Shown: in pieces, positions 48,601-58,170 of the stretch
How the letters are laid out: the number at the start of each line of letters is the position of its first letter
Position numbering within the stretch: the stretch's first letter is position 1
Source: Owenia fusiformis
Lineage: Eukaryota > Annelida > Polychaeta > Sabellida > Oweniidae
Length of the DNA stretch: 64,000 nucleotides
Direction of reading: 5' to 3'
Assembly: GCA_903813345.2 (NCBI GenBank)
Contig: CAIIXF020000001.1
Coordinates: 38,721,366 to 38,785,365, forward strand
Made by a program: the position numbers and the translations under genes
Notes under the pieces: generated by a model
Seen by the model: only the letters and a program-made list of their open reading frames with translations
What the model was told of the DNA's origin: nothing
Database searches by the model: none

Positions 48601-51600
48601 ACAAAATAGACAGAGTCTCTAAAATTACTGTTCTTAACTGTTATTTCACCTTAAATCAATAGTTACATATTCATTTTGGCATACATTTTGGTGGCCATCT
48701 TGGATTTCTATAAAAAGTAATTGTTTGATGACTTAGATTTAGACATAAGTCTAATCCTTGACCTTTTAAACCTAGACATTGTCTCAAAAATCACTGTTCT
48801 CAACTGTTCTTTGAGCTTAAATCAATCAGTTAGATATTCATTTTGGCACCCATTCTGGTGGCCATCTTGTATTTCTATGAAAAGGTAATTATTTGATGAC
48901 TCCCATTTAGACATAAATGAGATCCTTGACTCTGGAACCGTGACATGATCTCCAAAATCACTGTTCTTAACTGTTCTATGAGCTTAAATCAATGGTTACA
49001 TACCGGTATTCGTTTTGGGACCCATTTTGGTGGCCATCTTGGATTTCTATAAGAAGTAATTGTTTGATGACTTAGATTTTGGCATAAATGAAATCATTGA
49101 CCCCTAAAACCTAAATGTAGGCCCTAATATCACAGTTTTTGCATCTGTATACTTAGATATACCCACTCTTATATTGTAACACGTGCACTGGCGGCCATTT
49201 TGAAAAATGGGTGATAACACCCATTTAGCTACAACTGTTGCAATGCTATCACATATTTTCTTACTCTAGAGGTCTTAACCTTCCCAAAAATCACTATGGC
49301 GATTATTCCCCTGATTTGATACCGATAACCTAAATTTGGGGGTGAAGCTGATGGCCTAATTCTGCAAATATATACAAGCTGTCAAATACAGCTGAAATCA
49401 TGAATTTATGGTAGCTAGCAATATTGATGGACTGTTGGAAAGATCATCCAAAATTACATTAACTCACCAACTCTCCAATTATTTGATATTTTCCTGATAT
49501 CTTAAATACTAGTTAATGTACCCTTCCCCAACAGCTTTTATTGCATCATCAAAAAGTTAATTGTTTCGCATTTCTACTTCTTATAAAAAGTCTCACCACT
49601 ATCCAATTATCCATATATTTAACCCTATCCACAAATTGGTTTGTAATAAACATATTACGTTGTCATCTTGCGCTCGACTGTTCTGCCAAATACGCTATTG
49701 AATTGCCATATTTCTAGGTCTTAAACGATACAATATAGCAATTTGGGACATTGATTCAGGTAATAGATATATGTTAATCAACGTAACTTTGAATGATAAT
49801 CTTGATGCTGACTTTCTTTTCCTGAAACAATAATAGCGTAGGAATATAGTTTACACTATCTTATTTATTTCGTGTTCGCGGCTGGACTGCGTTACTTAGA
49901 ATATCAATGGAGGCTGTGTTGCGTTGTTGAAATAGCTTTGTTTACTGGACTGCGTCCACTATGAATGCGCAGTTTGAATCTAATTTTCTCCTCATGAACA
50001 CATTCTATTATCAAATCATTTTCACGAATTATACTCGGAGCCTCAACTAACCTTTAGATATCAGAAACGTGTTAAAACTCCTTTCAAATGTATAGTAAAT
50101 TAAATAATATGCACATATTTTACAGGTAAAATCAGAACTTTGCTACTGTTTTAGCTTGATCTGGACAACTGCTTATTTTCTTATCTACAGACCAACAGTA
50201 GATACAGAGTAATATCTTGGTCACCGATTAGACACTACGATAGCATTTAAAATACATGGATTTCTCTATTTTGTCGGAAGAAGCAGAAGGCACTGCCGGA
50301 TGTCCCTCCATTTTGGCGCTGGGCTGCGGTGTAAAGTTACGCGAGTCGCAGTCCGTGGCTTCGCCCTCGTTTTGCTTATCCCCCGTGATAATGGAGGGTG
50401 CACTAGATCCTTTCCAAAACTGAATGACAGGATTTCTTTATTTGTGCACACTAATAACTAATTTAACTTTTAGAAAATCAAAATCAAAGGTCATATCAAT
50501 GATTTCAAGCAAAATGAATTTTTGTGTGTTTTGTTTAATATCTTATTGAAAGGCTAGAAGTAATTCTCATCCTAAAATATCTTCACCTAGCATAGGCTAG
50601 CAAGCAAGTTTCAAAGAGAACTAAATTTTCAAAGTTGATAAACACTTTTTAAAACACATTTCAGATGTAATTTTCCATTTAGATTTCAAATATGATATCA
50701 CTTTGACTGAATTTTGAATTTTAAATGACGTAAATCAAAATTATTTCTACTTGCATTTTGTCTATTTTGATATTAAATCACAATCTGCATGTCAACAAGA
50801 TCATTTAGTTACATTCCAAGGGTTTTACATCAATCCAATTGGAAATACTTATAAATCAAGAAATTAACTGACTTTTTGCAAATTGTCTCCATATCATGAA
50901 TAGTATTCTGGCCCTACAAACACATGTTGCCATCCATTTATAATGGTCCATTGATTCACTTTCTAAACAAACCATTTTTTCAAAACTACAGATAAATTTC
51001 AGGTCCAAGTTTAAGGATGAGAATTACAACTATTGTGTAAGTGGTATTTAATCCGAGTGGTAAGTTTGCCGAACGGTCAAATTTTATCATTTTCCCAATG
51101 ACAAGAAACTTTCCATTCGATACCATTATGAAGATGATATTTCCGACATTTAATTTTCTGAACCTGGCAAAAATATGAAGACAATATTTGCGTCATATAA
51201 TTTTCTGAACCTGGCAAAAATTAGGCAATAGGAAAATTAAATGATGAGGCAAAATTACCACTTATACAGTATTGTCCCTTTACTGGTAATTACGAACAAC
51301 AAACTTCAACAAATACATGAGAAATGCCATTACATGGTATGATTTGTAATCCAAAGAATGTGGAATACTAACGCAATGAAAAACTCATTTTTCAAAGGTG
51401 TGATACCAAAAGATATGTCTTGTTTAAGCTGAACTCTCATCAAATCATTGCTCCCAATTACGTCCTCTCAGAAAAAAAAAATCTACTAATTAAACTTATT
51501 ATCAGGCTTCTTCAAGTAAATGAGACACCATTCATATATAGCAATGTCATTCCTCACTACTGCATGATTAAAAACATTCAAAAGATGGCAGACCAGCTTT

Positions 51601-52954
51601 AACTGTGGAATTGAATGAAAAATGCTACTCAATTTGATGTGTCAGTTTTCAGGGTTTTTCTGGCAAATAAGCATATGGAAAAGTAGCAGTAGCTTTATCC
51701 TCTGTTATTCTGACTTAAATAATATTAGCTTGAATTACTGAGGCTTTAAATGATGTAGAAAACACCACAAGAGCTCACCCTCAATGACAGGATTGAGTGT
51801 GTAAAAGCAATATATTGGAAGCAATATTTTCAAAATACACCTCCATCTCATTATTCAAAAGGCTCATTTCATCATCATTTCATGCCATTTAATAAAAACT
51901 GCTCATGTAACCAGTATAAACGATTGGTTTTTAACTTACACCATCCTCTCATACTCCTGTGAAGTTGTCAGCACTCTGTTGTCTTCCACATACACCTCAA
52001 CAAATGGTCTGCACCCATTTCTGAAAGATAACAGATACCATTTCAAAGCTTGAAATACATTGCCAACCAAGGGTTACTGAAAGATAACACATAACATTTC
52101 ATAGCTCGAAATACATTGCCAACAAAGGGTTACTGAAATGTGCTGAAATATGTTTTATATATGTATCATTATTGGACTTCCTCTTTACATATACACAAAC
52201 TTTGTTCATTGGGATAATAAAGTAGAAATGCTACTAACTTCATGCGGTTAAACACTGGGACAGGGCTGAGAGTAATACAACTGAGCATCACTTGACGGTT
52301 GTGCGGTAAGACCTGCTCTTCAGCCACCATCTCACTAATGTAATCTATATATCTGCAACATAAATGTACATAAGCAAGAATTATAAAATAAACATTATAA
52401 AAGTAATAATTTGAAAATTGCTATTCATCAACGTCAAGGTTTAAAATATATACCTAACAGGTTTGTATTGCTCATTTACAGAAGCTAGATATGGACAATT
52501 AATCTTGGTGTTGATGGATGTTTTCGTGATAAACCATGTTAGTTTTCCATAGATGGTCATTATAAACCATATTTTGCAGACACGTAGCCAGGATTTGTCA
52601 AGGGGGTTCACTTTCTAAATAAAAATTCCAGGGAGGTGCACTTTTGACAAATCTGACCCCAAAATGGCCAAAATCACTTGAATAGTGTCAAGAATGATGA
52701 AAAAACTGCATGATTTTGAAAGAATTTTTGCACCCTATTGGACTCTAAAAGTATATTGCGCTGTTAATTAATACATCAAAATTCAGGTAGCATATTCAAT
52801 ATACATAGTTCACTTCCTACCTTTTCTGAGATGGCAGGATTGATGGATTCATTCGCTTCTGGTTAAACATGTGCATAGCTGAGTTGGCATTATCAAAGAG
52901 CTTCAGGAACACAGTGAATGCACCAATCACTGTCGCAGAGCCTGCTTTACCATC
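30619..52954 (-). CDS. GAK: Cyclin-G-associated kinase/auxilin family protein, 3' twelve exons (5' end beyond window)
   Basis: Hsc70 cochaperone for uncoating clathrin-coated vesicles. Exons in order: 52954-52821, 52352-52239, 52020-51940, 44920-44803, 41527-41448, 40457-40261, 35481-34381, 33885-33733, 32599-32426, 32053-31911, 31375-31199, 30720-30619. Phases close, giving 857 residues here. The first exons encode the PTEN-like phosphatase remnant ([13 protein letters not shown] onwards) and C2 domain ([25 protein letters not shown]). The large exon is an acidic, disordered linker with five DPF motifs (AP2 ear ligands) and clathrin-box-like DLLNIG and NLLDIGD. The last two exons form the J domain with HPD (SVHPDK), then [17 protein letters not shown] and SEMVAEE resemble GAK more than neuronal auxilin DNAJC6, but the kinase exons would lie outside the window, so GAK is an inference. 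Confidence 0.93.
30750..30900. mobile_element. Short MITE, mariner-like ends
   Basis: TATAGTGAAACCT on the left opposes AGGTTTTACTGTA on the right, so the ends read TA-(C/T)AGT(G/A)AAACCT with a TA duplication. It lies in the last GAK intron and is about 150 bp. TA duplication and CAGT-type termini fit Tc1/mariner-related MITEs. Confidence 0.65.
31588..31800 (+). mobile_element. SINE-related copy lacking the tRNA head
   Basis: GTACTTGTATGTCTATGTAT and GGTTCCTTTAAAGAGGGATT match the central part of the SINE at 57848 (GTACTTATATGTCTATGTAT; GGCTCCTTCAAGGAGGGGTT). The 3' tail TATTGCTCATTTC...TTAGTGGTAACA matches its tail. The tRNA-like head is absent and extra sequence lies between centre and tail. 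Confidence 0.75.
35482..37009. other. Intron segment between large linker exon and nested receptor gene
   Basis: No gene recognised. At 36141-36181 a perfect hairpin pairs TTAAGCGCCCCCC with GGGGGGCGCTTAA over a 15-base loop, probably a worn MITE end. The remainder is AT-rich and should include the nested receptor's promoter. Confidence 0.5.
37010..39826 (+). CDS. Orphan rhodopsin-like GPCR with repeat-bearing N- and C-terminal tails, intronless
   Basis: 938-residue frame, antisense within a GAK intron. The start may instead be the ATG at 37094, which opens a signal-peptide-like stretch ([14 protein letters not shown]). Residues about 77-239 are eight tandem 21-residue repeats (theme [20 protein letters not shown]), then a Ser/Thr-rich ectodomain to about 390. 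The 7TM core spans about 398-664: GNSLIL in TM1, SVADF with the conserved Asp of TM2, SHC at the DRY position, FALTTTP instead of CWxP in TM6, and WPVIF at the NPxxY position. The long cytosolic tail has a second repeat block at about 827-909 with 8-residue units such as TVSHKNGE. Ligand and G-protein coupling are unknown; loss of DRY and NPxxY residues suggests atypical signalling. Coding repeats occupy 37238-37730 and 39490-39735. Confidence 0.85.
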   Translation: MIRTSKTNIKKSSSYSQLVTNYNKSLTLMIMMMSRFVVLFQLLMLNIENPVGLAIQDSTTSNNPKHWKDTHQEDAPENEQHGYPDRLHVTTEMDALMENEQHGYPDRLHATTEMDASMENEQHVYPDRLHATTEMDASMKNEQHRYLDRLHIKTEGNDSMENEQNRYLDRLYVTTEMDTSMENEQHVYPDRLHITTEGNDSMKNEQNGYLDRLYVTTEGNDSMENKQQGYPDRLHKSIESKPNSPQLNMNLNNSFILNNQTSIITTLHFQDVTFVDDAGTTSENNFSTSENDDMITSEMSIASFDDSIAATTLKLHDVTDSHVGVTLSHYGATSDTGKNVTDIQIHGAINVTSPPNINESSSVLLSAHGNCSIKFKGIDLQLQLSYAYFCTETFSTVYIYPAVSILGLIIVSGLIGNSLILISTGLDRNCRKPKLFSLISISVADFYISVIHTTFALVLVLTSSEFNQQVTQSLIYRIDFSLSQMFFSVICLSHIIFSISHCCNITIKRKRYEKIFQSSTISAVTCCMCFFFSVLSIAGEFYKPFSFLQDIIIIIFYLLLQIIIVICVLRVYFYVKNLGDNLRQISNTSTQSSDSIRKKISSDTINNMVISIMLFALTTTPLVIMVAADIQSHDLRLIFHLLGILKSALWPVIFTSRLPMFNFAIRAILTLRLPSVKRNTLAKKHRIEKLKHYYAEILCFPQLHMKQLMKGPKPGETKVIWKKQNEASFGRSIEAESSGYQPVMVNRMNVRRGIDMFNDIEIDSGIYKNNFNIVHNGTDSTTGTTDVKSGVGANNCINVQHLVDVHNGIDNNQIGNDVDNRITTHNGENISHKNRETVSHKNGDTVSHERVETFSPKNGETVSHKNGKTVSHERVETFSHENGETVSHKNGEIVSHKNGETVPHESGEIDVEIKTGDIQIDCGNNVTEVNSIMTITRL
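37238..37730 (+). repeat. 63-bp coding minisatellite, eight units
   Basis: Each 63-bp unit encodes 21 residues beginning (E/K)N(E/K)Q and containing Y(P/L)DRL. All eight stay in frame within the receptor ectodomain. The units fall into two alternating-like types, TTEMDxSM and TEGNDSM. Confidence 0.97.
39490..39735 (+). repeat. 24-bp coding minisatellite in receptor tail
   Basis: About ten in-frame 24-bp units encode TVSHKNGE-like octapeptides. A variant, VSHERVETF, recurs twice, indicating a two-unit higher-order pattern. It lies in the C-terminal tail of the 938-residue receptor. Confidence 0.95.
40147..40240. repeat. 47-bp tandem duplication close to a GAK splice donor
   Basis: ATGAGGAGTATTTTGAAAGT and the following AAGACCC(A/G)TTTGAGGCCC block are repeated twice, head to tail. 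The duplication begins some 30 bases into the intron from the donor at 40260. Confidence 0.95.
41084..41429. mobile_element. TTAA-flanked TIR element beside a GAK splice donor
   Basis: Long inverted termini: GGTAGAAGTTCACTG then TTCATTGCACAGTCAGT on the left, complementary on the right, with TTAA at both outer ends. Outside both ends lies the block GAACTACATACC(A/T)TGAAAAC, at about 41060 and 41438. The right copy contains the real donor of the exon ending at 41448. A tRNA-like patch on the minus strand (GTGGTGCAATCAGTAAGAGG and TTTGAATCCCG) may be an old SINE head. Confidence 0.75.
41900..43600. other. GAK intron, unique AT-rich sequence
   Basis: No gene, tandem array or clear inverted repeat identified. 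Open frames are short and show no family features. Confidence 0.45.
43620..44045. repeat. Degenerate relative of the 146-bp array family
   Basis: Shares CAGCATATAAAATTTGAAC, AAATCCATCAA, and CATTTTGAATT with 9100-10345. It ends in a decayed purine-rich minisatellite, then GGCAGCTTTTCTAGATCCC and AATGGGATAAATGTATA, matching the conserved tail there. Two to three units only. Confidence 0.8.
44115..44235. repeat. Dispersed GTCACCACC hairpin family, copy 3
   Basis: ATGTCACCACCTGCCATTTG at the left and GGTGACAGTGACA at the right. Matches 63320-63455 through CCTGCCATTTGTTACA and the CCACAAAGA core. Confidence 0.7.
45638..45740. mobile_element. About 100-bp hairpin MITE
   Basis: TATGACCTGAATTGATTGCA on the left is nearly the complement of TGCAATCGATTCAGGTCATA on the right, and the stem continues a few bases inwards. 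TA at both outer ends is compatible with mariner-type insertion. Confidence 0.75.
46139..50393. mobile_element. 4.25-kb foldback element with 166-bp subrepeats in both arms
   Basis: A perfect 47-bp terminal inverted repeat begins GGGGATAAGCAAAACGAGGG at about 46149 and ends at about 50384. Inner mirror blocks match over hundreds of bases, for example 46840-46990 against 49130-49290. Each arm then consists of about 166-bp direct repeats. On the left, ATCCAAGATGGC-type landmarks occur at 47091, 47255, 47421, 47587, 47755 and 47921. On the right, GGCCATCTTGGAT occurs at 48388, 48526, 48693, 48860 and 49032. The symmetry centre is near 48365. This is Foldback-type architecture. No transposase frame or unambiguous target duplication. 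It lies in a GAK intron. Confidence 0.93.
51033..51275. repeat. Inverted-repeat element with an internal 27-bp duplication
   Basis: GTGTAAGTGGTATTTAATCC on the left opposes a complementary AAATTACCACTTATAC on the right. Inside, TTAATTTTCTGAACCTGGCA-like sequence occurs twice about 55 bases apart. It lies in a GAK intron. Confidence 0.6.
52021..52132. repeat. 56-bp tandem duplication covering a GAK splice acceptor
   Basis: Units 52021-52076 and 52077-52132 are close copies. On the minus strand each ends in TTATCTTTCAG; the copy at 52021 is the acceptor of the exon starting at 52020. Use of the upstream copy would add 56 bases and shift the frame. Confidence 0.95.
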
Positions 52955-53539
52955 CTACAACAGAACAGAAATGAAATTATTAACATGGTTTTAATTCTTA
53001 GCAGTAGAGACTATTCACTGGATTATAAACAGTAGTCAGGTATTCTTCATTACAGGTTCTTCGGACACACAGCACTTAATGAAGTATCTATAATCAAGTG
53101 AATTATGTGTTCAATCCAATCTTCGACAGTGAATTACTGCATTACTACAACGTGAAAAATATCACTTTTCAGTCTTGTTCAAGCAAGTGTGCCCTTTCCC
53201 CATACACCTCATGCACATGAAGGTGAAGTAAACAAGATAGATGTACAAGAGGGGAGCTCCTTGATGCAAGAATAAATATCTGGGGACATTGTTTATTTCA
53301 TAATTTCATATATTGTTTTTATGTAGCTGGATCAATCTGGTTTCCTTGGCACTCAGGGTTAGGCAAAAATATATAACTAGTTGACATAACAACTCATGTT
53401 TGTTGGCAAATTATATTGATAATAATCTTTATTACTATTACATAATAATATTACATAATCTTACACAATAGATTACATAACCATTATGTAACTTTATTTT
53501 TGCAATAAAAATTAGTACCGTGGGTACTGGGCTCACATG

Positions 53540-56500
53540 GTCACATTTTTTGCTGATTTTTTGTAACAAAATTATTTCAAGCCATCTGTCTCTCAGTCAA
53601 TTAAAATGGCTGAAAAAAAAACGGATATAATTTTTTGCCAATAATTTGTAACAAAATTATTTCATACAACTACTCTTTACAGTGACATGGCTTTTTTTGC
53701 AATGCAAAACACCTGAAATTATTTGTAAAGCTAGGAAATGGGCCAAAATTGAATTTCGCGAGACAAAAATGGCGACCATTTTGAAATCAGGCAAGCTTTT
53801 GAACCAGGAGTCAAAGGGGAGTTTTTTGTATTGATGTTGAACAAAAATAACTTGAAAATGGAATCCTATCGACAGAGGTTTTAAGCAAATGGTCCAAAAG
53901 AGGATTTCGCGAGACAGATGGACAAATCAATGTTAACTAAAATGGCTGAAAATAAAAAAAACGGATATAATATTTTGCCGATTTTTTGTAACAAAATTAT
54001 TTCATACAACTACCTTTTACAGTGACATGGCTTTTTACAATGCAGGACAGCTGAAATTATTTGTAAAGCTAGGAAATGGGCAAAAAGTGAATTTCGCGAA
54101 ACAAGAATGGCAACCATTTTGAAAATAGGCAAGCTTTTGAACCAAGAGTCATAGGAGAGTTTTTTGTATTGATGTTGAACAAAATTAACTTAAAATGGGA
54201 ATCCTATCGACAGAGGGCTTAAGGTAAATGGTTCAAAAGTGGATTTTGCGAGACAGATGGACAAATCAATGTTAACTAAAATGGCTGAAAATAAATAAAT
54301 GGATATAATTTTTCGCTGATTTTTCGTAACAAAATTATTTCATACATCTACTCTTTACATTGACATGGACTTTTACAATGTAGGACACTTGAAATTATTT
54401 GTAAAGCTAGGAAATGGGTCAAAAGTGAATTTCGCGAGACAAAAATGGCGGCCATTTTGAAAATAGGTGAGCTTTTGAACCAGGAGTCATAGGGGAGTTT
54501 TCTGAATTGATGTTGAACAGAAATAACTTCAAACAGGAATCCTATCGACAGAGGTTTTAAAACGTGCCACAGAAAGTGGATTTCGCGAGTCAGATAGACA
54601 AATCAATGTTAACTAAAATGGCTGAAAATAAAAAAATGGATACAATTTTTCGCTGATTTTTTGTAACAAAATTATTTCATATATCTACCCTTTACATTGA
54701 CATGGAATTTTACAATGTAGGACACCTGAAATTATTTGTAAAGCTAGGAAATGGGTCAAAAGTGAATTTCGCGAGACAAAAGTGACGGCAATTTTGAAAA
54801 TAGCCGAGCTTTTGAACCAAGAGTCATAGGAGAGTTTTTTGTATTGATGTTGAACAAAAATAACTTAAAATGGGAATCCTATCGACAGAGGGTTTAAGGT
54901 AAATGGTCCAAAAGTGAATTTTGCGAGACAGATGGACAAATCAATGTTAACTAAAATGGCTGAAAATAAATAAATGGATATAATTTTTCGCTGATTTTTC
55001 GTAACAAAATTATTTCATACATCTACTCTTTACATTGACATGGATTTTTACAATGTAGGACACTTGAAATTATTTGTAAAGCTAGGAAATGGGTCAAAAG
55101 TGAATTTCGCGAGACAAAAATGGCGGCCATTTTGAAAATAGGCGAGCTTTTGAACCAGGAGTCATAGGGGAGTTTTCTGAATTGATGTTGAACAGAAATA
55201 ACTTAAAACAGGAATCCTATCGACAGAGGTTTTAAAACGTGCCACAGAAAGTGGATTTCGCGAGTCAGATAGACAAATCAATGTTAACTAAAATGGCTGA
55301 AAATAAAAAAATGGATACAATTTTTCGCTGATTTTTTGTAACAAAATTATTTCATATATCTACCCTTTACATTGACATGGATTTTTACAATGTAAGACAC
55401 CTGAAATTATTTGTAAAGCTAGGAAATGGGTCAAAAGTGAATTTCGCGAGACAAAAGTGACGGCCATTTTGAAAATGGCCGAGCTTTTGAACCAAGAGTC
55501 ATAGGAGATTTTTTTGTATTGATGTTGAACAAAAATAACTTAAAATGGGAATCCTATCGACAGAGGGTTTAAGGTAAATGGTCCAAAAGTGAATTTTGCG
55601 AGACAGATGGACAAATCAATGTTAACTAAAATGGCTGAAAATAAATAAATGGATATAATTTTTCGCTGATTTTTCGAAACAAAATTATTTCATACATCTA
55701 CTCTTTACTTTGCAATGGATTTCTACAATGTAGGACACTTGAAATTACATGTATATGTAAAGCTAGGAAATGGGTGAAAAGTGAATTTCGCGAGACAAAA
55801 ATGGCGGCCATTTTGAAAATAGGCGAGCTTTTGAACCAGGAGTCATAGGGGAGTTTTCTGAATTCATGTTGAACAGAAATAACTTAAAACAGGAATCCTA
55901 TCAACAGAGGTTTTAAAACGTGCCACTGTTATTGACAGAAAGTGGATTTCGCGAGTCAGATAGACAAATCAATGTTAACTAAAATGGCTGAAAATAAAAA
56001 AATGGATACAATTTTTTGCTGATTTTTTGTAACAAAATTTTTTTTTTTTGAAAATAGCCAAGCTTTTGAACCAAGAGTCATAGGAGAGTTTTTTGTATTG
56101 ATGTTGAACAAAATAACTTAAAATGGGAATCCTATCGACAGAGGGTTTAAGGTAAATGGTCCAAAAGTGAATTTTGCGAGACAGATGGACAAATCAATGT
56201 TAACTAAAATGGCTGAAAATAAATAAATGGATATAATTTTTCGCTGATTTTTCGAAACAAAATTATTTCATACATCTACTCTTTACTTTGCAATGGATTT
56301 CTACAATGTAGGACACTTGAAAGTATATGTAAATGGGTCAATAGTGAATTTCGCGAGACAAAAATGGCGGCCATTTGAAAATAGGCGAGCTTTTGAACCA
56401 GGAGTCATAGGGGAGTTTTCTGAATTCATGTTGAACAGAAATAACTTTAAACAGGAATCCTATCGACAGAGGTTTTAAAACGTGCCACTGTTATTGACAG

Positions 56501-56935
56501 AAAGTGGATTTCGCGAGTCAGATAGACAAATCAATGTTAACTAAAATGGCTGAAAATAAAAAAATGGATACAATTTTTCGCTGATTTTTTGTAACAAAAT
56601 TATTTCATATATCTAATCTTTAGATTGACATGGATTTTTACAATGTAGGACACCTGAATTTATTTGTAAAGCTAGGAAATGAGCCAAAAGTGAATTTCGC
56701 GAGACAAAAGTGACGGCCATTTTGAAAATAGGCGAGCTTTTGAACCAGGAGTCATAGGGGGGTTTTCTGTATTGATGTTGAACAGAAATAACTTAAAACA
56801 GGAATCCTATCGACAGAGGTTTTAAAACGTGCCACTATTGTTGATGGACAGACGGACAGACAGACGGACGGATGGACGGACGCACGCACAGACGGACAAG
56901 TGAGTGATTGTAAAAGCTCACCATGTGAGCTATAA
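53540..56935. repeat. 338-bp tandem array with alternating A/B higher-order units and GGAC tail
   Basis: GAATTTCGCG begins monomers at 53751, 54089, 54427, 54764, 55102, 55439, 55783, 56346 and 56692; typical spacing is 337-338. Monomers alternate between an A type (GGGTTTAAGGTAAATGGTCC) and a B type (GGTTTTAAAACGTGCCAC), forming a dimer of about 676 bp. One monomer is deleted at the T-run near 56040. The right end passes into GACGGACAGAC-like minisatellite (56846-56900). It is intronic or 5' to the GAK exons seen, with no coding content. Confidence 0.96.
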
Positions 56936-57789
56936 GCAAGCTAGATAAAAATTGAAAAAGTGAGCCAATGTGGCAAATAAAATTTAAGCAACACTCGCAA
57001 TTCAAATATAAAAAAGAGATGAATTGGCGAATTTTACAATTTGCCAAATTAAATCGGACACCAAATTAAGTTGACTTACAGTATTATATAATCATATTTT
57101 GATTATTAATATATATCTTGTTTACCATCTGATATCAGTAACAGGATACATTAGTCACTTACAACATTATGCAAGTACAAGTTTACTTGTGCAAACAAGG
57201 CATTACACAACAATAAAATGCCATTTACAAGTTGAATTACTACGTACATTGCCAGGTTGAAATTTACATAAGAATAAGCATTTGCGAAAGATAAAATTAT
57301 CAAACATAAGTTACAGACTTCTTGGTGGTGATACATATTCACAAGTAAAATTATCGACAGAATCTACCAGTAAATCTCCTAATTCCAAGATAAATGAACA
57401 TTATAAACATAATGTATTTTATCGGGAGATTGTGGAGTCTAGCCTTTAATAGAGTTTTGGTTATTTGAATTTCCCGCTGGAACTTGAACACATGCCAGGA
57501 GCCAATCAATGAGTGGCACACGACGATCAGCCAATCATCATAAACTTTTTCTAATTGTGGTAACAGTTATTAATTACGTAGCAATGTCTATAAGATAAAA
57601 GAAAAAATGTTCATTTGACAGTGATCTTATTATAAAGATCATTGCAATCGACAGAATCTACCTGTAAATTTCCTAATTCCAAGATAAAAGAAAAAAATGT
57701 TTATTTGACAGTGGTCTTATTATAAAAATCATTACAATAAAAGCAAGGAATAATTTATTTCAAATTTAAAAACAAACATTTCCTTTATA
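56936..57789. other. Region between array and Transib-like element
   Basis: No gene seen. A diverged direct repeat occupies about 57350-57745 (CGACAGAATCTACC, CCTAATTCCAAGATAAA, TTTGACAGTG(A/G)TCTTATT). Confidence 0.6.
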
Positions 57790-57847
57790 CACTGTGGCTA
57801 GTCGATCTATGTGGATGTAGTCATTTATATGTAATGTATCGTAGGTG

Positions 57848-58170
57848 CTCGCGTGTAGCTCAGCGGTAGCGCAGGTACCTCTTACGCAATAGGTCCCGGA
57901 TTCGATCCCCGGTTCAGGCAAGACTAAATTTGCTTGTTTGCGTGAAGTACTTCAGGGTGTTTGACTGAGTGGTCCGCAACTCGTACAAAAAGGCTGTGGT
58001 GTGTACTTATATGTCTATGTATAAGTGCACATAAAAGAACACAGGGCTCCTTCAAGGAGGGGTTTCTGGGTCTATCTTCCATGTTAATTACGTAAATTAC
58101 GACCGTATATATACGGGACATACCCAAGAGGTATTGCTCACCTTCATTGGTGGTAAACAAACTACAATAC
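57848..58170 (+). mobile_element. tRNA-derived SINE, fullest copy
   Basis: The head has RNA polymerase III promoter boxes: A box TAGCTCAGCGGTAGCGC and B box region GGTCCCGGATTCGATCCCC, spaced as in a tRNA. A central domain with GGCTCCTTCAAGGAGGGGTT follows, then a 3' tail with ACCTTCATTGGTGGTAAAC ending in short AATA repeats. It sits just inside the left end of the 57790-61140 element. Related copies are at 8823-9005 and 31588-31800. Confidence 0.88.

Noticed and set aside
53540-56935. CRISPR-like regular repeats
   Set aside because: Monomers are contiguous 338-bp satellite units without unique spacers, in an animal genome.
57848-57925. Apparent tRNA gene
   Set aside because: Good A and B boxes, but the body continues into a SINE domain found elsewhere in the window and the cloverleaf is not convincing; called as a SINE head.
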